DNA of 57,333 bases from an uncultured bacterium (GTDB lineage: Bacteria; Verrucomicrobiota; Kiritimatiellia; RFP12; UBA1067). Positions 49,845 through 57,333 of this stretch are shown piece by piece; within the stretch, counting starts at the first letter, position 1, and each line of letters starts with the position of its first letter. Both the position numbers and the translations under genes were made by a program. The notes under the pieces were generated by a model that was not told where the DNA came from, made no database searches, and saw only the letters and a list, made by a program, of their open reading frames with translations. The stretch spans positions 1-57,333 of the forward strand of contig CAIZQW010000092.1 of the NCBI GenBank assembly GCA_903935195.1, given 5' to 3'.

Positions 49845-51323
49845 TTAATGTCCACGCCGTGAACCACCCCCGCGATGCCCCCCACCACCACCACCGCCTG
49901 ACCGGATCTTGCACCGATAACTGTTCAACGCTAACCAGTCGATTCCCATCTGCCGGAAGCTTCGAGGTTCCCACGTCACCAACGCACGGCAATAACTGCA
50001 ACTTCCCGACTCCGTTCTGCCGATCTCCAAGTAGGGTTTGAGATGCCGCGTCACATGGATCATCCACTCCACATCTCCTGTCGCTCCCTGCGAGCCTGAC
50101 GCCGTATCCGCGGGGATCAATCGTGTGTTGCGGAAGGCCGGCAAGACAAATCCCGCTGCCGAGTCTGGCCTCCCCTTTTCCTCGCCCACTTCCAAATAAC
50201 CAAAAGACTTTGCTGCAGCCGTCCAGTTAACCTTGGCCTGTTGCGTGCCTGTGCCAGGCGTCGTTCGATCAACCACGGCTGACAGGCGAATCACCACATC
50301 AGCACCCGTATAATCATACTCAGGCCTGATCTCCCCTGCAGCAGGGAAGGGAAACTCACCCATTGGCTTGATCGAATCCCAGCTTCCCCACACCCCTGCC
50401 TTATACATGTACCACGTCTCCGCAGAGTCCATAACATTGGTCGTGTTCAGATCAGGGACACCTTCAGGAGCCAATCCTGATTGAGTGACCATCTCCTCAA
50501 GCATCGCCTGGGTAAAGAGGTGTTTGATCTTCGCTGTCACGGGATGGAGTCCCACGCCATAGATTTCACAATTGTCATAGGTGTTGGGGTTGATATCCGG
50601 CAACGGCGGCCAGTCATGGAAGGAGGTGTACGACTCCAGAAGTCCACGCTGACTATTATAGAACCAGCACCATGAGCGTCCATTGACAGCCCCATAGAAA
50701 TCTTTTGAAAGAAGAAGGTGCGCCCCTTGCGGGATGGAGAAGAATTGAGCATTGTCCGGCCCCACTGCAATGCCATCCGCGCAGATCGCCTCCAACATAT
50801 CTGCATACTCACCCCAGGCGCCTGGCCACGGCTCCTTGTAATAGGTCTCACCATTCTCATCAAGGGTATGTGCATATTGCGTCCGGATCAAGGTCACGTG
50901 ATCACGCAGAAACGCCGTCAGATCAGGATCAACATAGATGTGATTGTTCTTCGCGGCAACCTGGGAGGCATAGAGGCCTGCCAGAGGTCCCGAGAAACAG
51001 AGACGCGCCTGCATGTTGGTGATCGCCTCAATCGCGGCCCGATCCGGCTCGGGCACTCCTGCCAAGGCTAACACATGCATCAAATTCAGTTCGCCCACAA
51101 GGTTAAGTGTAGCGGCCTGCCAGCGTGTGGCCGCAAGCGCGGCGGCATCGCCTGCATTCTGCGCCTGCGTCTTGCGCTGAATGACACGATGGAGGTCAAT
51201 ATTAAAGAGGAGCAGGAAGACGAGGACAGTGAAGACCAGCAAGAGAAAAATGACAGCTTGTCCTGAGCGTGGACGCCTCAGAGATCCTATACGGCCCAAG
51301 AGAGTATGCTGCCTGCTTGTCAT
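49845..51323 (-). CDS. TadG-like pilus-assembly protein
   Basis: This 492-residue protein has an N-terminal membrane segment (SGQAVIFLLLVFTVLVFLLLFNIDLHRV) and the TadG-N-like continuation QRKTQAQNAGDAAALAATRWQA. The large extracytoplasmic domain contains FYNSQRGLLESY and a proline/glycine-rich tail (GGGGGGHRGGGSRRGH). TadG-type proteins belong to Tad (tight adherence) Flp-pilus systems. It follows the TadE-like gene by 6 bp. Confidence 0.65.
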   Translation of the reverse strand: MTSRQHTLLGRIGSLRRPRSGQAVIFLLLVFTVLVFLLLFNIDLHRVIQRKTQAQNAGDAAALAATRWQAATLNLVGELNLMHVLALAGVPEPDRAAIEAITNMQARLCFSGPLAGLYASQVAAKNNHIYVDPDLTAFLRDHVTLIRTQYAHTLDENGETYYKEPWPGAWGEYADMLEAICADGIAVGPDNAQFFSIPQGAHLLLSKDFYGAVNGRSWCWFYNSQRGLLESYTSFHDWPPLPDINPNTYDNCEIYGVGLHPVTAKIKHLFTQAMLEEMVTQSGLAPEGVPDLNTTNVMDSAETWYMYKAGVWGSWDSIKPMGEFPFPAAGEIRPEYDYTGADVVIRLSAVVDRTTPGTGTQQAKVNWTAAAKSFGYLEVGEEKGRPDSAAGFVLPAFRNTRLIPADTASGSQGATGDVEWMIHVTRHLKPYLEIGRTESGSCSYCRALVTWEPRSFRQMGIDWLALNSYRCKIRSGGGGGGGHRGGGSRRGH

Positions 51324-51329
51324 GATTGA

Positions 51330-52010
51330 CTACCAGTTCATGTTTTCCATGTAGAGCGGATATTGACTCTCCATGGAGTAGGTCCCGCGCATCGTCAAGC
51401 TCTTCTCCTCACTCGACTCTGCGTCACTCGTGAAGGCCCCCTCCAGAAGTGCAGCAATCGAAATCAGCAAGGGCTGGCGCTGGCGGACGGTAACCTCTAA
51501 GACCCCTGGCGTTTCACCATCCAAGGACAAAGGTTCTTCCAGCGAGACAGACATGTCATCCCAGAGTTCATAATCAAGAATTTCGCGCGACGTGGGGTCA
51601 TTTTCACTTCCCATGAACTCTGGTACACGAGCCATTTCATATTGTGCCTTGGCTGAACCCGGCGAAACTGCAAGCGCCGTAGCCCAGATGCCGCCAACAT
51701 TCCTTCGTGGCAAAAGACCTGTCTGCGAGGCAGGAAGGTCAAAGGAGACTAAACATTTGCCCGAGACAGGAATGGAAGCCGCACGCGCAGCCTTTTCCAT
51801 CATCCAGTAGTTCAACCCCACACTCCGAGCACGGGCTGCGCGGGTTGCCGCATGCGTCAGCGTCATCTTCGCGGCATAGAGGTTGGCATACTGGAAAAGC
51901 GCTAAAAAGCAGAGGCACGCCGCAATCACGACGAAGATCGATTCGATCATCGCCTGTCCTTGAGACGCGCCTCTCTTCCGCACAGCTATTTTCTTATAGG
52001 CCACTTCCAT
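51330..52010 (-). CDS. TadE-like pseudopilin
   Basis: This 226-residue protein has GQAMIESIFVVIAACLCFLALFQYANLYA at the N-terminus, a TadE/TadF-like helix with the conserved Glu, then AATRAARARSVG. It overlaps the Flp-like pilin gene by 17 bp, implying translational coupling. Confidence 0.7.
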   Translation of the reverse strand: MEVAYKKIAVRKRGASQGQAMIESIFVVIAACLCFLALFQYANLYAAKMTLTHAATRAARARSVGLNYWMMEKAARAASIPVSGKCLVSFDLPASQTGLLPRRNVGGIWATALAVSPGSAKAQYEMARVPEFMGSENDPTSREILDYELWDDMSVSLEEPLSLDGETPGVLEVTVRQRQPLLISIAALLEGAFTSDAESSEEKSLTMRGTYSMESQYPLYMENMNW

Positions 52011-52230
52011 CAGCCTTCAGATTGCGTACGCTATCTGCGCTGATTTTATCAACCTCAGACTGCGCCTCGCTACCGACATCAGAATCCAAAGCCGACGTTG
52101 CGCCGGAGACCTTTGTTCCAACGGCCTTGCTGAACTTGCTAAAGAGCACAATCAATGTGATCGCAATCAGCACAACGATAATGATGTATTCGACCATGGT
52201 TTGGCCACTACGACGAGAACGATTTTTCAT
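51994..52230 (-). CDS. Flp-type pilin-like protein
   Basis: This 78-residue protein has a basic leader, then SGQTMVEYIIIVVLIAITLIVLFSKF, matching the class-III/Flp prepilin helix with its conserved Glu-Tyr pair. A short polar tail follows. It is likely a structural pilin of the Tad cluster; the cleavage position is inferred. Confidence 0.75.
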   Translation of the reverse strand: MKNRSRRSGQTMVEYIIIVVLIAITLIVLFSKFSKAVGTKVSGATSALDSDVGSEAQSEVDKISADSVRNLKADGSGL

Positions 52231-52269
52231 CTTTATCCCCCTTTTTTCAGCACCCAGCTGTTTTTAAAA

Positions 52270-52437
52270 CTACGGATAGTCAGAACCAACCAGGTCTAAC
52301 GTCCGGCTTGCTTGTTGTCTAACCGCATACAGGCTCAATGCAAAAACTGACACGATGGCCAACAACGCGATGAATACAACAAGGTACTCAATTGTAGCTT
52401 GTCCTGAACAGTTTTTGCTTCTGGGCCTGCCTTTCAT
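52270..52437 (-). CDS. short Flp-type pilin-like protein (55 aa)
   Basis: This 55-residue protein, shorter than common gene-calling cut-offs, has a basic leader (MKGRPRSKNC), then SGQATIEYLVVFIALLAIVSV with the Glu-Tyr pair of prepilins, then a short C-terminus ending GSDYP. It is the first gene of the cluster and stands directly behind its promoter: the -10 box is 6 nt from the ATG. It is probably a second pilin or minor pseudopilin. Confidence 0.72.
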   Translation of the reverse strand: MKGRPRSKNCSGQATIEYLVVFIALLAIVSVFALSLYAVRQQASRTLDLVGSDYP

Positions 52438-52443
52438 GATTTA

Positions 52444-52472
52444 AGTATAAGCCTTGACGAATATGAATGCAA
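52444..52472 (-). promoter_or_regulatory. promoter of the Tad-like pilin cluster, probable leaderless start
   Basis: On the minus strand TTGCAT (52472-52467), a 17-bp spacer and TATACT (52449-52444), 6 nt before the ATG at 52437. No ribosome site is present. Confidence 0.62.
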
Positions 52473-52515
52473 CCCCTAACTTTTTGCCAAATCACAGAAT
52501 TTTTACCTTTTCCAG

Positions 52516-52545
52516 TTGACGTCCCCCCCCCTTATCTTGTAAAGT
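52516..52545 (+). promoter_or_regulatory. sigma-70-type promoter of rpsO-pnp
   Basis: TTGACG (52516-52521), an 18-bp spacer and TAAAGT (52540-52545), about 165 bp upstream of the rpsO ATG. Confidence 0.55.
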
Positions 52546-52551
52546 GTGCGC

Positions 52552-52715
52552 GTTTTCCTGCGGTGTGTCTAAGGAGTAATCCCCGCTGCGGGTTCAATCA
52601 GGCCTCCTTCCCGGCGACCTGTTTCGCTTGACTTCGAGCGGACGAACCCGTATAGTACTCGCCGGAAAGTTTAAAGACAAAAAGAAAAAGTGCGGAACAA
52701 GGACCGCTAAGTCAT
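52552..52715 (+). promoter_or_regulatory. structured rpsO leader, candidate S15 autoregulatory element
   Basis: The roughly 165-nt 5' UTR contains CCCG-CTG-CGGG (52582-52592) and a perfect closing stem CCGGCGA/TCGCCGG (52611-52617, 52659-52665) around a second hairpin (GTTTCGCT with AGCGGAC, 52621-52643). Branched leaders in front of rpsO are used by S15 to repress its own translation in several phyla. The match here is by position and shape only. Confidence 0.55.
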
Positions 52716-52979
52716 ATGAGCCAGATTGATAAAAAAGCTATTCGTGTGCAGTTCCAACGTCACGAGCGTGACACTGGGTCAAGCGAAGTACAGATCGCCT
52801 CGCTTACAAAAGAGGTTGAGCATCTGACCGAGCATCTGAAGATTAACAAGAAGGATCATAGCTCTCGTTATGGCTTGATCCGCAAGGTCAACACCCGTCG
52901 AAGCTTACTTGATTATCTCAAGCGCACGGATGAACCGACCTACCAGAAGGTTGTTAAGAACCTCGGACTCCGTCGTTAA
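52716..52979 (+). CDS. rpsO: 30S ribosomal protein S15
   Basis: This 87-residue S15 (87-89 residues is usual) has [30 protein letters not shown] and [23 protein letters not shown], the 16S-rRNA-binding helices. It is followed by pnp, the classical gene order. It probably binds its own leader, as S15 does in other bacteria. Confidence 0.97.
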   Translation: MSQIDKKAIRVQFQRHERDTGSSEVQIASLTKEVEHLTEHLKINKKDHSSRYGLIRKVNTRRSLLDYLKRTDEPTYQKVVKNLGLRR

Positions 52980-52994
52980 GCACGGGGTTTCGAA

Positions 52995-53035
52995 CATTCC
53001 GTGTGGCTTGCCTTAAAGCAAAGACTCACGGAATG
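52995..53035 (+). promoter_or_regulatory. rpsO-pnp intercistronic hairpin
   Basis: Perfect 9-bp stem CATTCCGTG/CACGGAATG (52995-53003, 53027-53035) with an inner GCTT/AAGC hairpin and only a weak T-rich tail. In enterobacteria a duplex at this place is cut by RNase III and lets PNPase control itself; the same role is possible here. Confidence 0.6.
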
Positions 53036-53140
53036 ACTTAACTGTTCTTCTTTTCTCGCGGACTCTCTCTACCTGTTTGGGTAGGCCATCTTTCCTGGCA
53101 AAATGCTTCACGGTCCTTCTTCCGCAGAAAGGCAAGATAC

Positions 53141-55258
53141 ATGAAAGACACGACATCAGTCTCCATCAACGTTGGTGGAGCTATTATGACCATTGAGACC
53201 GGACTCCTCGCACGCCAGGCAGCTGGCGCGACAGCAGTCCGCTTGGGTGACTCCATCGTTTTCTCCGCAGTCACCAACACCGACAAGCCGCGCGAAGGCA
53301 TTGATTTCTTCCCGCTCCAAGTCGAGTACCGTGAAAAGTATTATGCAGCAGGTCGTTTCCCCGGAGGCTATTTCAAGCGTGAACAGCGCCCCTCGGAAAA
53401 AGAAATCCTCTGCGCGCGTATCACGGATCGTCCCATTCGCCCACTCTTCCCGAAGGGCTATTGCAATGACGTCCAGATCAACAACACCGTCTTTTCGGCG
53501 GATGGCATCAATGACACCGACACCCTCGCCGTGATTGCTTCGTCCGCTGCTTTGCACCTCTCCGAGGTCCCATTCATGGGCCCCATCGGTTGCGTGCGCG
53601 TCGGCCGTGTGAATGGTGAGCTGGTGATCAACCCGACCCATGAGCAGCGCAAAACGAGCGATCTGGACCTCATCTATGCAGGTACACGTGATCGCTTCCT
53701 CATGATGGAAGGTGGCGCAGCCGAAATCTCGGAAGAGGATTTTCTGGCAGCTATGAAGCGCGGTCATGAAGAGGTCGTTAAAATCATCGACGCCCAAATC
53801 GAACTCCGCAAAATGCTCGGCAAGCCTGACAAAGTCATCGTTGACGTTGATCCGGATGCTGACAAAATGGCATTCCTCTATGCGACGAGCGGTGATACCC
53901 TTCGCAAAGCCCTCTTGATCGCGGACAAAATGGAGCGCCAACGCGCCGTTTCAGCAATCAAAGACACGCTGAAGGCTAAGACAATGGAAAAGTGGCCAGA
54001 AGAGGTCACCGATGTTTCCTTTGTCCGTCTTTTCGATGAGATCGAAGTCGACCTCGTGCGCAAAAACATCCTCGAGGATGGCAAGCGTATTGATGGACGC
54101 GCCTCCGACGAGATCCGTAAGCTCTATGCACAGATCGGCGTACTGCCTCGCACACATGGCTCCGCGATCTTTGAACGCGGCGAGACCTCAGCCTTGGGCA
54201 CAGTGACACTGGGAACAAATAAGGATTCGCAAGATCTCGACGCCATCACAGGCGGAGAGAAGAGCAAGGCCTTTATGTTGCATTATAACTTCCCTCCTTA
54301 CTGCGTCGGCGAAGTCGGCAGGCTCGGCGGACTCGGACGTCGCGAAATCGGTCACGGCGCCCTCGCCGAACGGTCGCTCGCACAGATCGTCCCTGATAAC
54401 TACCCCTATGCGATCCGTGTCGTCTCTGACGTCATGGGTTCCAACGGCTCCTCCTCCATGGCCTCCATTTGCGTGGGTGCTCTCGCCATGATGGATGCAG
54501 GCATTCCGATCAAGGCACCTGTCGCAGGCGTCTCGGTAGGTCTCTTCTGCAATGCGGATGAATCCAAGCGGATTCTCATCTCGGACATCTTGGGTTCGGA
54601 AGATCATTGTGGCGATATGGACTTCAAGGTCGCAGGTACCCGCAAGGGCATCACGGGCTTCCAAGTCGATCTCAAGATCCGCGGTCTTACCTGGGATCTA
54701 GTCGAGTCTGCTCTGACGCGCGCCAAAGAAGGCCGTCTGCACATCCTCGACTTCATGCAGAGCGTCATGCCGGAAACACGTCCGGAACTCTCCCAGTATG
54801 CGCCTCGCATCACAACCATGAACATCCCGGTCGACAAGATCGGCGCGCTCATCGGTCCTGGTGGCTCCAACATCCGCCGCATCTGCGAAGTCTCTGGCGC
54901 ACAGATTGACATCAATGATGAGGGCATCGTGAGCATTTACGCCTCGAACGGTGACTCGCTGGCAATCGCCCAACGTGAGGTCGCTTCCATCTCCGCTGAA
55001 GCGGAAGAAGGCAAGATCTACGAAGGCACTGTCACGGGCATCAAGGAATTCGGCGCCTTTGTCGAAATTCTGCCAGGCATGGATGGTCTCTGCCACATCA
55101 GCGAACTCGCCGACCGTCGCATTGCTGTCGTCGATGACGTCTGCAAGGTGGGCGACAAGATGTGGGTCAAGTGCATCGCAGTCGATGATCGCGGCCGCAT
55201 CAAGCTGAGCCGTCGTGAAGCGATGCGCGATCTCGACACGCAGAAGCAACAGGCATAA
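53141..55258 (+). CDS. pnp: polyribonucleotide nucleotidyltransferase
   Basis: This 705-residue PNPase has two RNase-PH domains ([27 protein letters not shown] in the second; [32 protein letters not shown] active-site region), the KH domain ([21 protein letters not shown]) and a C-terminal S1 domain ([27 protein letters not shown]). It degrades RNA phosphorolytically from the 3' end. It ends at a strong terminator. An AAGG ribosome site precedes the ATG. Confidence 0.98.
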   Translation: MKDTTSVSINVGGAIMTIETGLLARQAAGATAVRLGDSIVFSAVTNTDKPREGIDFFPLQVEYREKYYAAGRFPGGYFKREQRPSEKEILCARITDRPIRPLFPKGYCNDVQINNTVFSADGINDTDTLAVIASSAALHLSEVPFMGPIGCVRVGRVNGELVINPTHEQRKTSDLDLIYAGTRDRFLMMEGGAAEISEEDFLAAMKRGHEEVVKIIDAQIELRKMLGKPDKVIVDVDPDADKMAFLYATSGDTLRKALLIADKMERQRAVSAIKDTLKAKTMEKWPEEVTDVSFVRLFDEIEVDLVRKNILEDGKRIDGRASDEIRKLYAQIGVLPRTHGSAIFERGETSALGTVTLGTNKDSQDLDAITGGEKSKAFMLHYNFPPYCVGEVGRLGGLGRREIGHGALAERSLAQIVPDNYPYAIRVVSDVMGSNGSSSMASICVGALAMMDAGIPIKAPVAGVSVGLFCNADESKRILISDILGSEDHCGDMDFKVAGTRKGITGFQVDLKIRGLTWDLVESALTRAKEGRLHILDFMQSVMPETRPELSQYAPRITTMNIPVDKIGALIGPGGSNIRRICEVSGAQIDINDEGIVSIYASNGDSLAIAQREVASISAEAEEGKIYEGTVTGIKEFGAFVEILPGMDGLCHISELADRRIAVVDDVCKVGDKMWVKCIAVDDRGRIKLSRREAMRDLDTQKQQA

Positions 55259-55274
55259 AACACACACGAATACA

Positions 55275-55309
55275 CGCTGGGCATGCATGACATGCCCAGC
55301 GTTTTTTTT
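55275..55309 (+). terminator. intrinsic terminator of pnp
   Basis: Perfect 11-bp stem CGCTGGGCATG/CATGCCCAGCG (55275-55285, 55291-55301) with CATGA loop and eight Ts (55302-55309). Confidence 0.95.
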
Positions 55310-55392
55310 CTTGCTAGTCACCTGTAGCCTGTTATCCAGTTTAATTGGGTATGTTTATATACCCTTGCGAGCTAGAAAGCGAGAAAGCCTAA

Positions 55393-55890
55393 ATGCGAAT
55401 TATTGGCATAGATACATCTCTCCGCTCAACCGGCATCGGTATCATTGATGCCGTGGGTTCGCGCATGGTTCCCGTGTGGTATGGCACGATCAAAAATCCT
55501 GCCTCACGTCCGCTTTCCGCCTGCCTCCTCTTTTTGCAGGATGAACTGGCCAAGCTTATTGAAACCCATCACCCCGATGTCGCGGCAATCGAAGGCGTCT
55601 TCTTTGCGAAGAACGTCAAGACCATGATGATCTTGACTCATGCGCGTGGCGTGATGATCGCGCAGTGCGCACGTTCCTGTATCCCCGTCTATGAGTATGA
55701 ACCCCGAAAGGTCAAGATGGCTACAGCTGGCTATGGCGCCGCGGACAAGGCGCAAATGCAAAAGATGGTGAAGACGCTTCTCTCGCTCTCGGAAGAACCG
55801 CAGAATGATGCCGCCGACGGCCTGGCCCTTGCAATCACACATCTCCACAACCAGACCCGCATCGCTGTCCAAGCGTGCGAGCCGATCTGA
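55393..55890 (+). CDS. ruvC: Holliday-junction resolvase RuvC
   Basis: This 165-residue RuvC has the four catalytic acids: Asp7 (IIGIDTSLRSTG), Glu67 (AAIEGVFFAKN), Asp139 and Asp142 (PQNDAADGLALAITH). It cleaves Holliday junctions with RuvAB, which are not in the window. An inverted repeat GGGTAT/ATACCC (55347-55364) lies 29 bp upstream and may be an operator. No strong ribosome site is seen. Confidence 0.95.
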   Translation: MRIIGIDTSLRSTGIGIIDAVGSRMVPVWYGTIKNPASRPLSACLLFLQDELAKLIETHHPDVAAIEGVFFAKNVKTMMILTHARGVMIAQCARSCIPVYEYEPRKVKMATAGYGAADKAQMQKMVKTLLSLSEEPQNDAADGLALAITHLHNQTRIAVQACEPI

Positions 55891-55900
55891 GAGGAACACA

Positions 55901-56875
55901 ATGAAAGCATCCCATGCTATAGCGATATGTGCTCTGGTGTTAAGCGGCTACTGCAGCTTGCTCGCCTCGGAGACCCCCCGTTTCACAAAAGAGCAACTGA
56001 AGCTCCCGGGCAAAAAGGGCGCGTGTTTTACGCTTAAGCAAGCGGAGGGCAAACTCACCGAAGCCGGCACCCAGAACATGGACCGCGTCAAGGCGTTGAA
56101 TGTCTCCTGGAACTACTCCTGGAATACGCACCATGTCTCTGAACAGCCCAAGGACATTGAGTTTCTGCCGATGCTTTGGACAGGCAAAAATCTTGCACAA
56201 GTTCAGGAGCGGCTCACAAAGGAGGTCCTCCCGAACGTCAAAGCCGGAAAGAGCAAGCGGCTGCTGGGGTTCAATGAGCCGGACCAAAAAGAGCAATCCA
56301 ATATCCCCTACACCGTTGCGCTTGAGCTCTGGCCCGCGCTTGAGAAGTTGAACATTCCGTTGTGCAGTCCGGCCTGTGCCAATCCAGAGGGCATCAAGGA
56401 CGAGAAGGTCACGGGCGTGCCAGGTAGCTGGATGCGCGACTTCATGACAGAGGCTGACAAGCGCGGCTACCGCGTTGATTACATCGGCGTCCACTCGTAT
56501 GGCGGACCCAATGCCGCAGATTTCAAAGCCAAGATGAAACGGATCTACGAGAAGTATGGCAAGCGTCCGCTCCTGATCACCGAGTTCGCCGTCGCAGACT
56601 GGAAGACCGGCGGCGACATCAAGAAGAACCGGCACAACCCCGCCGCAATCTTAGCCTTCATGAAAGAGGTCCTCCCCTGGCTTGAGGAGCAAGACTGGAT
56701 TCTAGGCTATGCCTGGTTCTCGTTTCAGCCCGACTCCGCGCCAGGAGCGCCCTCAGCGCTCTTTGATAACGATGGCAAACTCACCGCCTGCGGCAGATAC
56801 TACAAAAGCGTGACGCCCCAGAATCCCAAAGGCGATCAGACCATCACGTCTGATCCAATACGCGAATCAAAATAG
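55901..56875 (+). CDS. secreted glycosyl hydrolase, GH128/Asl1-like
   Basis: This roughly 324-residue protein has a signal peptide (residues 1-22), then a TIM-barrel glycosidase with RLLGFNEPDQ (acid/base Glu126), YIGVHSYGG and LLITEFAV (nucleophile Glu228). This is the clan-A pattern of the GH128 or Asl1-like beta-1,3-glucanase family. It probably acts on beta-glucans outside the cytoplasm. It starts 10 bp after ruvC with a GAGAGGA ribosome site and so may be read through from it. Confidence 0.78.
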   Translation: MKASHAIAICALVLSGYCSLLASETPRFTKEQLKLPGKKGACFTLKQAEGKLTEAGTQNMDRVKALNVSWNYSWNTHHVSEQPKDIEFLPMLWTGKNLAQVQERLTKEVLPNVKAGKSKRLLGFNEPDQKEQSNIPYTVALELWPALEKLNIPLCSPACANPEGIKDEKVTGVPGSWMRDFMTEADKRGYRVDYIGVHSYGGPNAADFKAKMKRIYEKYGKRPLLITEFAVADWKTGGDIKKNRHNPAAILAFMKEVLPWLEEQDWILGYAWFSFQPDSAPGAPSALFDNDGKLTACGRYYKSVTPQNPKGDQTITSDPIRESK

Positions 56876-56920
56876 ACCTAGGGGGTAGACAATACTTGCG
56901 CTAGATCCTAATCCTTTCTC

Positions 56921-57106
56921 CCGCAGAGGCGCGGAGGCGCAGAGGGGATGTTCTTCAACTAATTAAACGAATTAAGCTAATTGAAATTCGTTCAATTCGT
57001 TTAATTCGTTGATAAAAGTTACTCATCAGTTTGTTCCCGGAGCCTCGGGCGGCGCGATTGTTACCAAATTCACTTTCTCACCCTCTGCGCCTCCGCGCCT
57101 CTGCGG
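56921..57106. repeat. nested inverted-repeat element in 362-bp spacer
   Basis: The outer arms are a perfect 25-bp inverted repeat (56921-56945 and 57082-57106) built from CGCAGAGGCGCGGAGG-type iterations. Nested inside is a second perfect inverted repeat AATTAAACGAATT/AATTCGTTTAATT (56961-56973, 56994-57006). There is no coding sequence. It may be a mobile non-autonomous element or a structured 3' end for the GH128 transcript. Confidence 0.8.
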
Positions 57107-57185
57107 GAACAACCAACTCTAACCCCGTGCGATGGTGGGAACAGCCAAGGTTTCGTTTGATTTTGCTTGGCATACCCCGTGGGTC

Positions 57186-57213
57186 TTGCTATCGTTTCCA
57201 AATCACTTAAAAT
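57186..57213 (+). promoter_or_regulatory. sigma-70-type promoter
   Basis: TTGCTA (57186-57191), a 16-bp spacer and TAAAAT (57208-57213), 24 nt before the ATG at 57238. Confidence 0.5.
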
Positions 57214-57237
57214 GCGGTGAATTACAAAGGAGTTTAT

Positions 57238-57333
57238 ATGAGTCGTATGGTCGTCTTGTTCAGTCTGGTACTCGCCTTTTTTGGTTCCTTCTTATCGCGG
57301 GCGGCAGAGACGCCTGTGCCTGGACAAAAAAGC
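57238..57333 (+). CDS. secreted protein, N-terminus only (cut by window edge)
   Basis: Thirty-two codons are visible: a typical signal peptide (VVLFSLVLAFFGSFLSRAAE) with cleavage probably after Ala22 or Ala23, then PVPGQKS. An AAAGGAG ribosome site and a promoter precede it. The function cannot be told. Confidence 0.7.
   Translation, partial: MSRMVVLFSLVLAFFGSFLSRAAETPVPGQKS

Noticed and set aside
52611-52665. tRNA-like cloverleaf before rpsO
   Set aside because: There is no T-loop consensus, anticodon arm or CCA-compatible acceptor stem; it is better read as a leader structure.

Overview
The window reads as chromosome of an anaerobic, fermentative bacterium, most plausibly of the PVC group (Kiritimatiellota, Lentisphaerae or Verrucomicrobiota). 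That placement is an inference: it rests on secreted and intracellular sugar catabolism, an energy-converting hydrogenase, an OadG-type subunit and spacers full of iterated short repeats and hairpins. It is not based on a marker-gene comparison. No rRNA, tRNA, CRISPR array or prophage was seen.

Layout. 1-6.2 kb (minus): a sugar-catabolism cluster with a RhaT-like transporter, two FGGY kinases, a URO-D-like protein, and MDR and SDR dehydrogenases. 6.6-10.7 kb: a membrane-anchored HEXXH peptidase, a secreted unknown, a DUF2442/DUF4160 pair and a DEDDh exonuclease. 10.9-19.5 kb (minus): thiD, then an overlapping operon of a GT-C membrane glycosyltransferase, Hsp33, a large unknown protein, a fused MurU-AmgK-like enzyme, FolB and a membrane-anchored helical protein. 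19.6-24.3 kb: a SorE-like dehydrogenase, a small conserved protein that overlaps the 3' end of dnaG, and a pseudouridine synthase. 24.3-25.4 kb: a REP-associated tyrosine transposase with REP hairpins on both sides. 25.5-34.1 kb (plus): a lipoprotein, panB, two coupled polyketide/PUFA-synthase-like proteins (KS-like; AT-DH-PPTase) and a porin.

34.2-41.4 kb (minus) holds the most unusual system: a compact Ech-type group 4 [NiFe]-hydrogenase operon. Its antiporter-like and NuoH-like membrane subunits are one polypeptide, the small subunit carries a C-terminal GNAT acetyltransferase, and HypC is fused to a HydE-like radical-SAM enzyme.

41.7-45.3 kb: a GH95 hydrolase, a DapB-like reductase and an OadG-like protein. 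45.4-47.4 kb: divergent dinB and a LexA-like gene around an SOS-type operator. 47.5-48.6 kb: a rubrerythrin-like remnant cut by repeats, then rpe. 48.6-52.4 kb (minus): a Tad/Flp-pilin cluster. 52.7-57.3 kb: rpsO, pnp, ruvC, a GH128-like hydrolase and the start of a secreted protein.

Two themes run through the window. One is multi-domain fusion (EchA-EchB, EchC-GNAT, HypC-HydE, MurU-AmgK, AT-DH-PPTase). The other is dispersed inverted-repeat elements in the spacers. Several promoters place a -10 box only 6-8 nt before the start codon, which suggests leaderless mRNAs.
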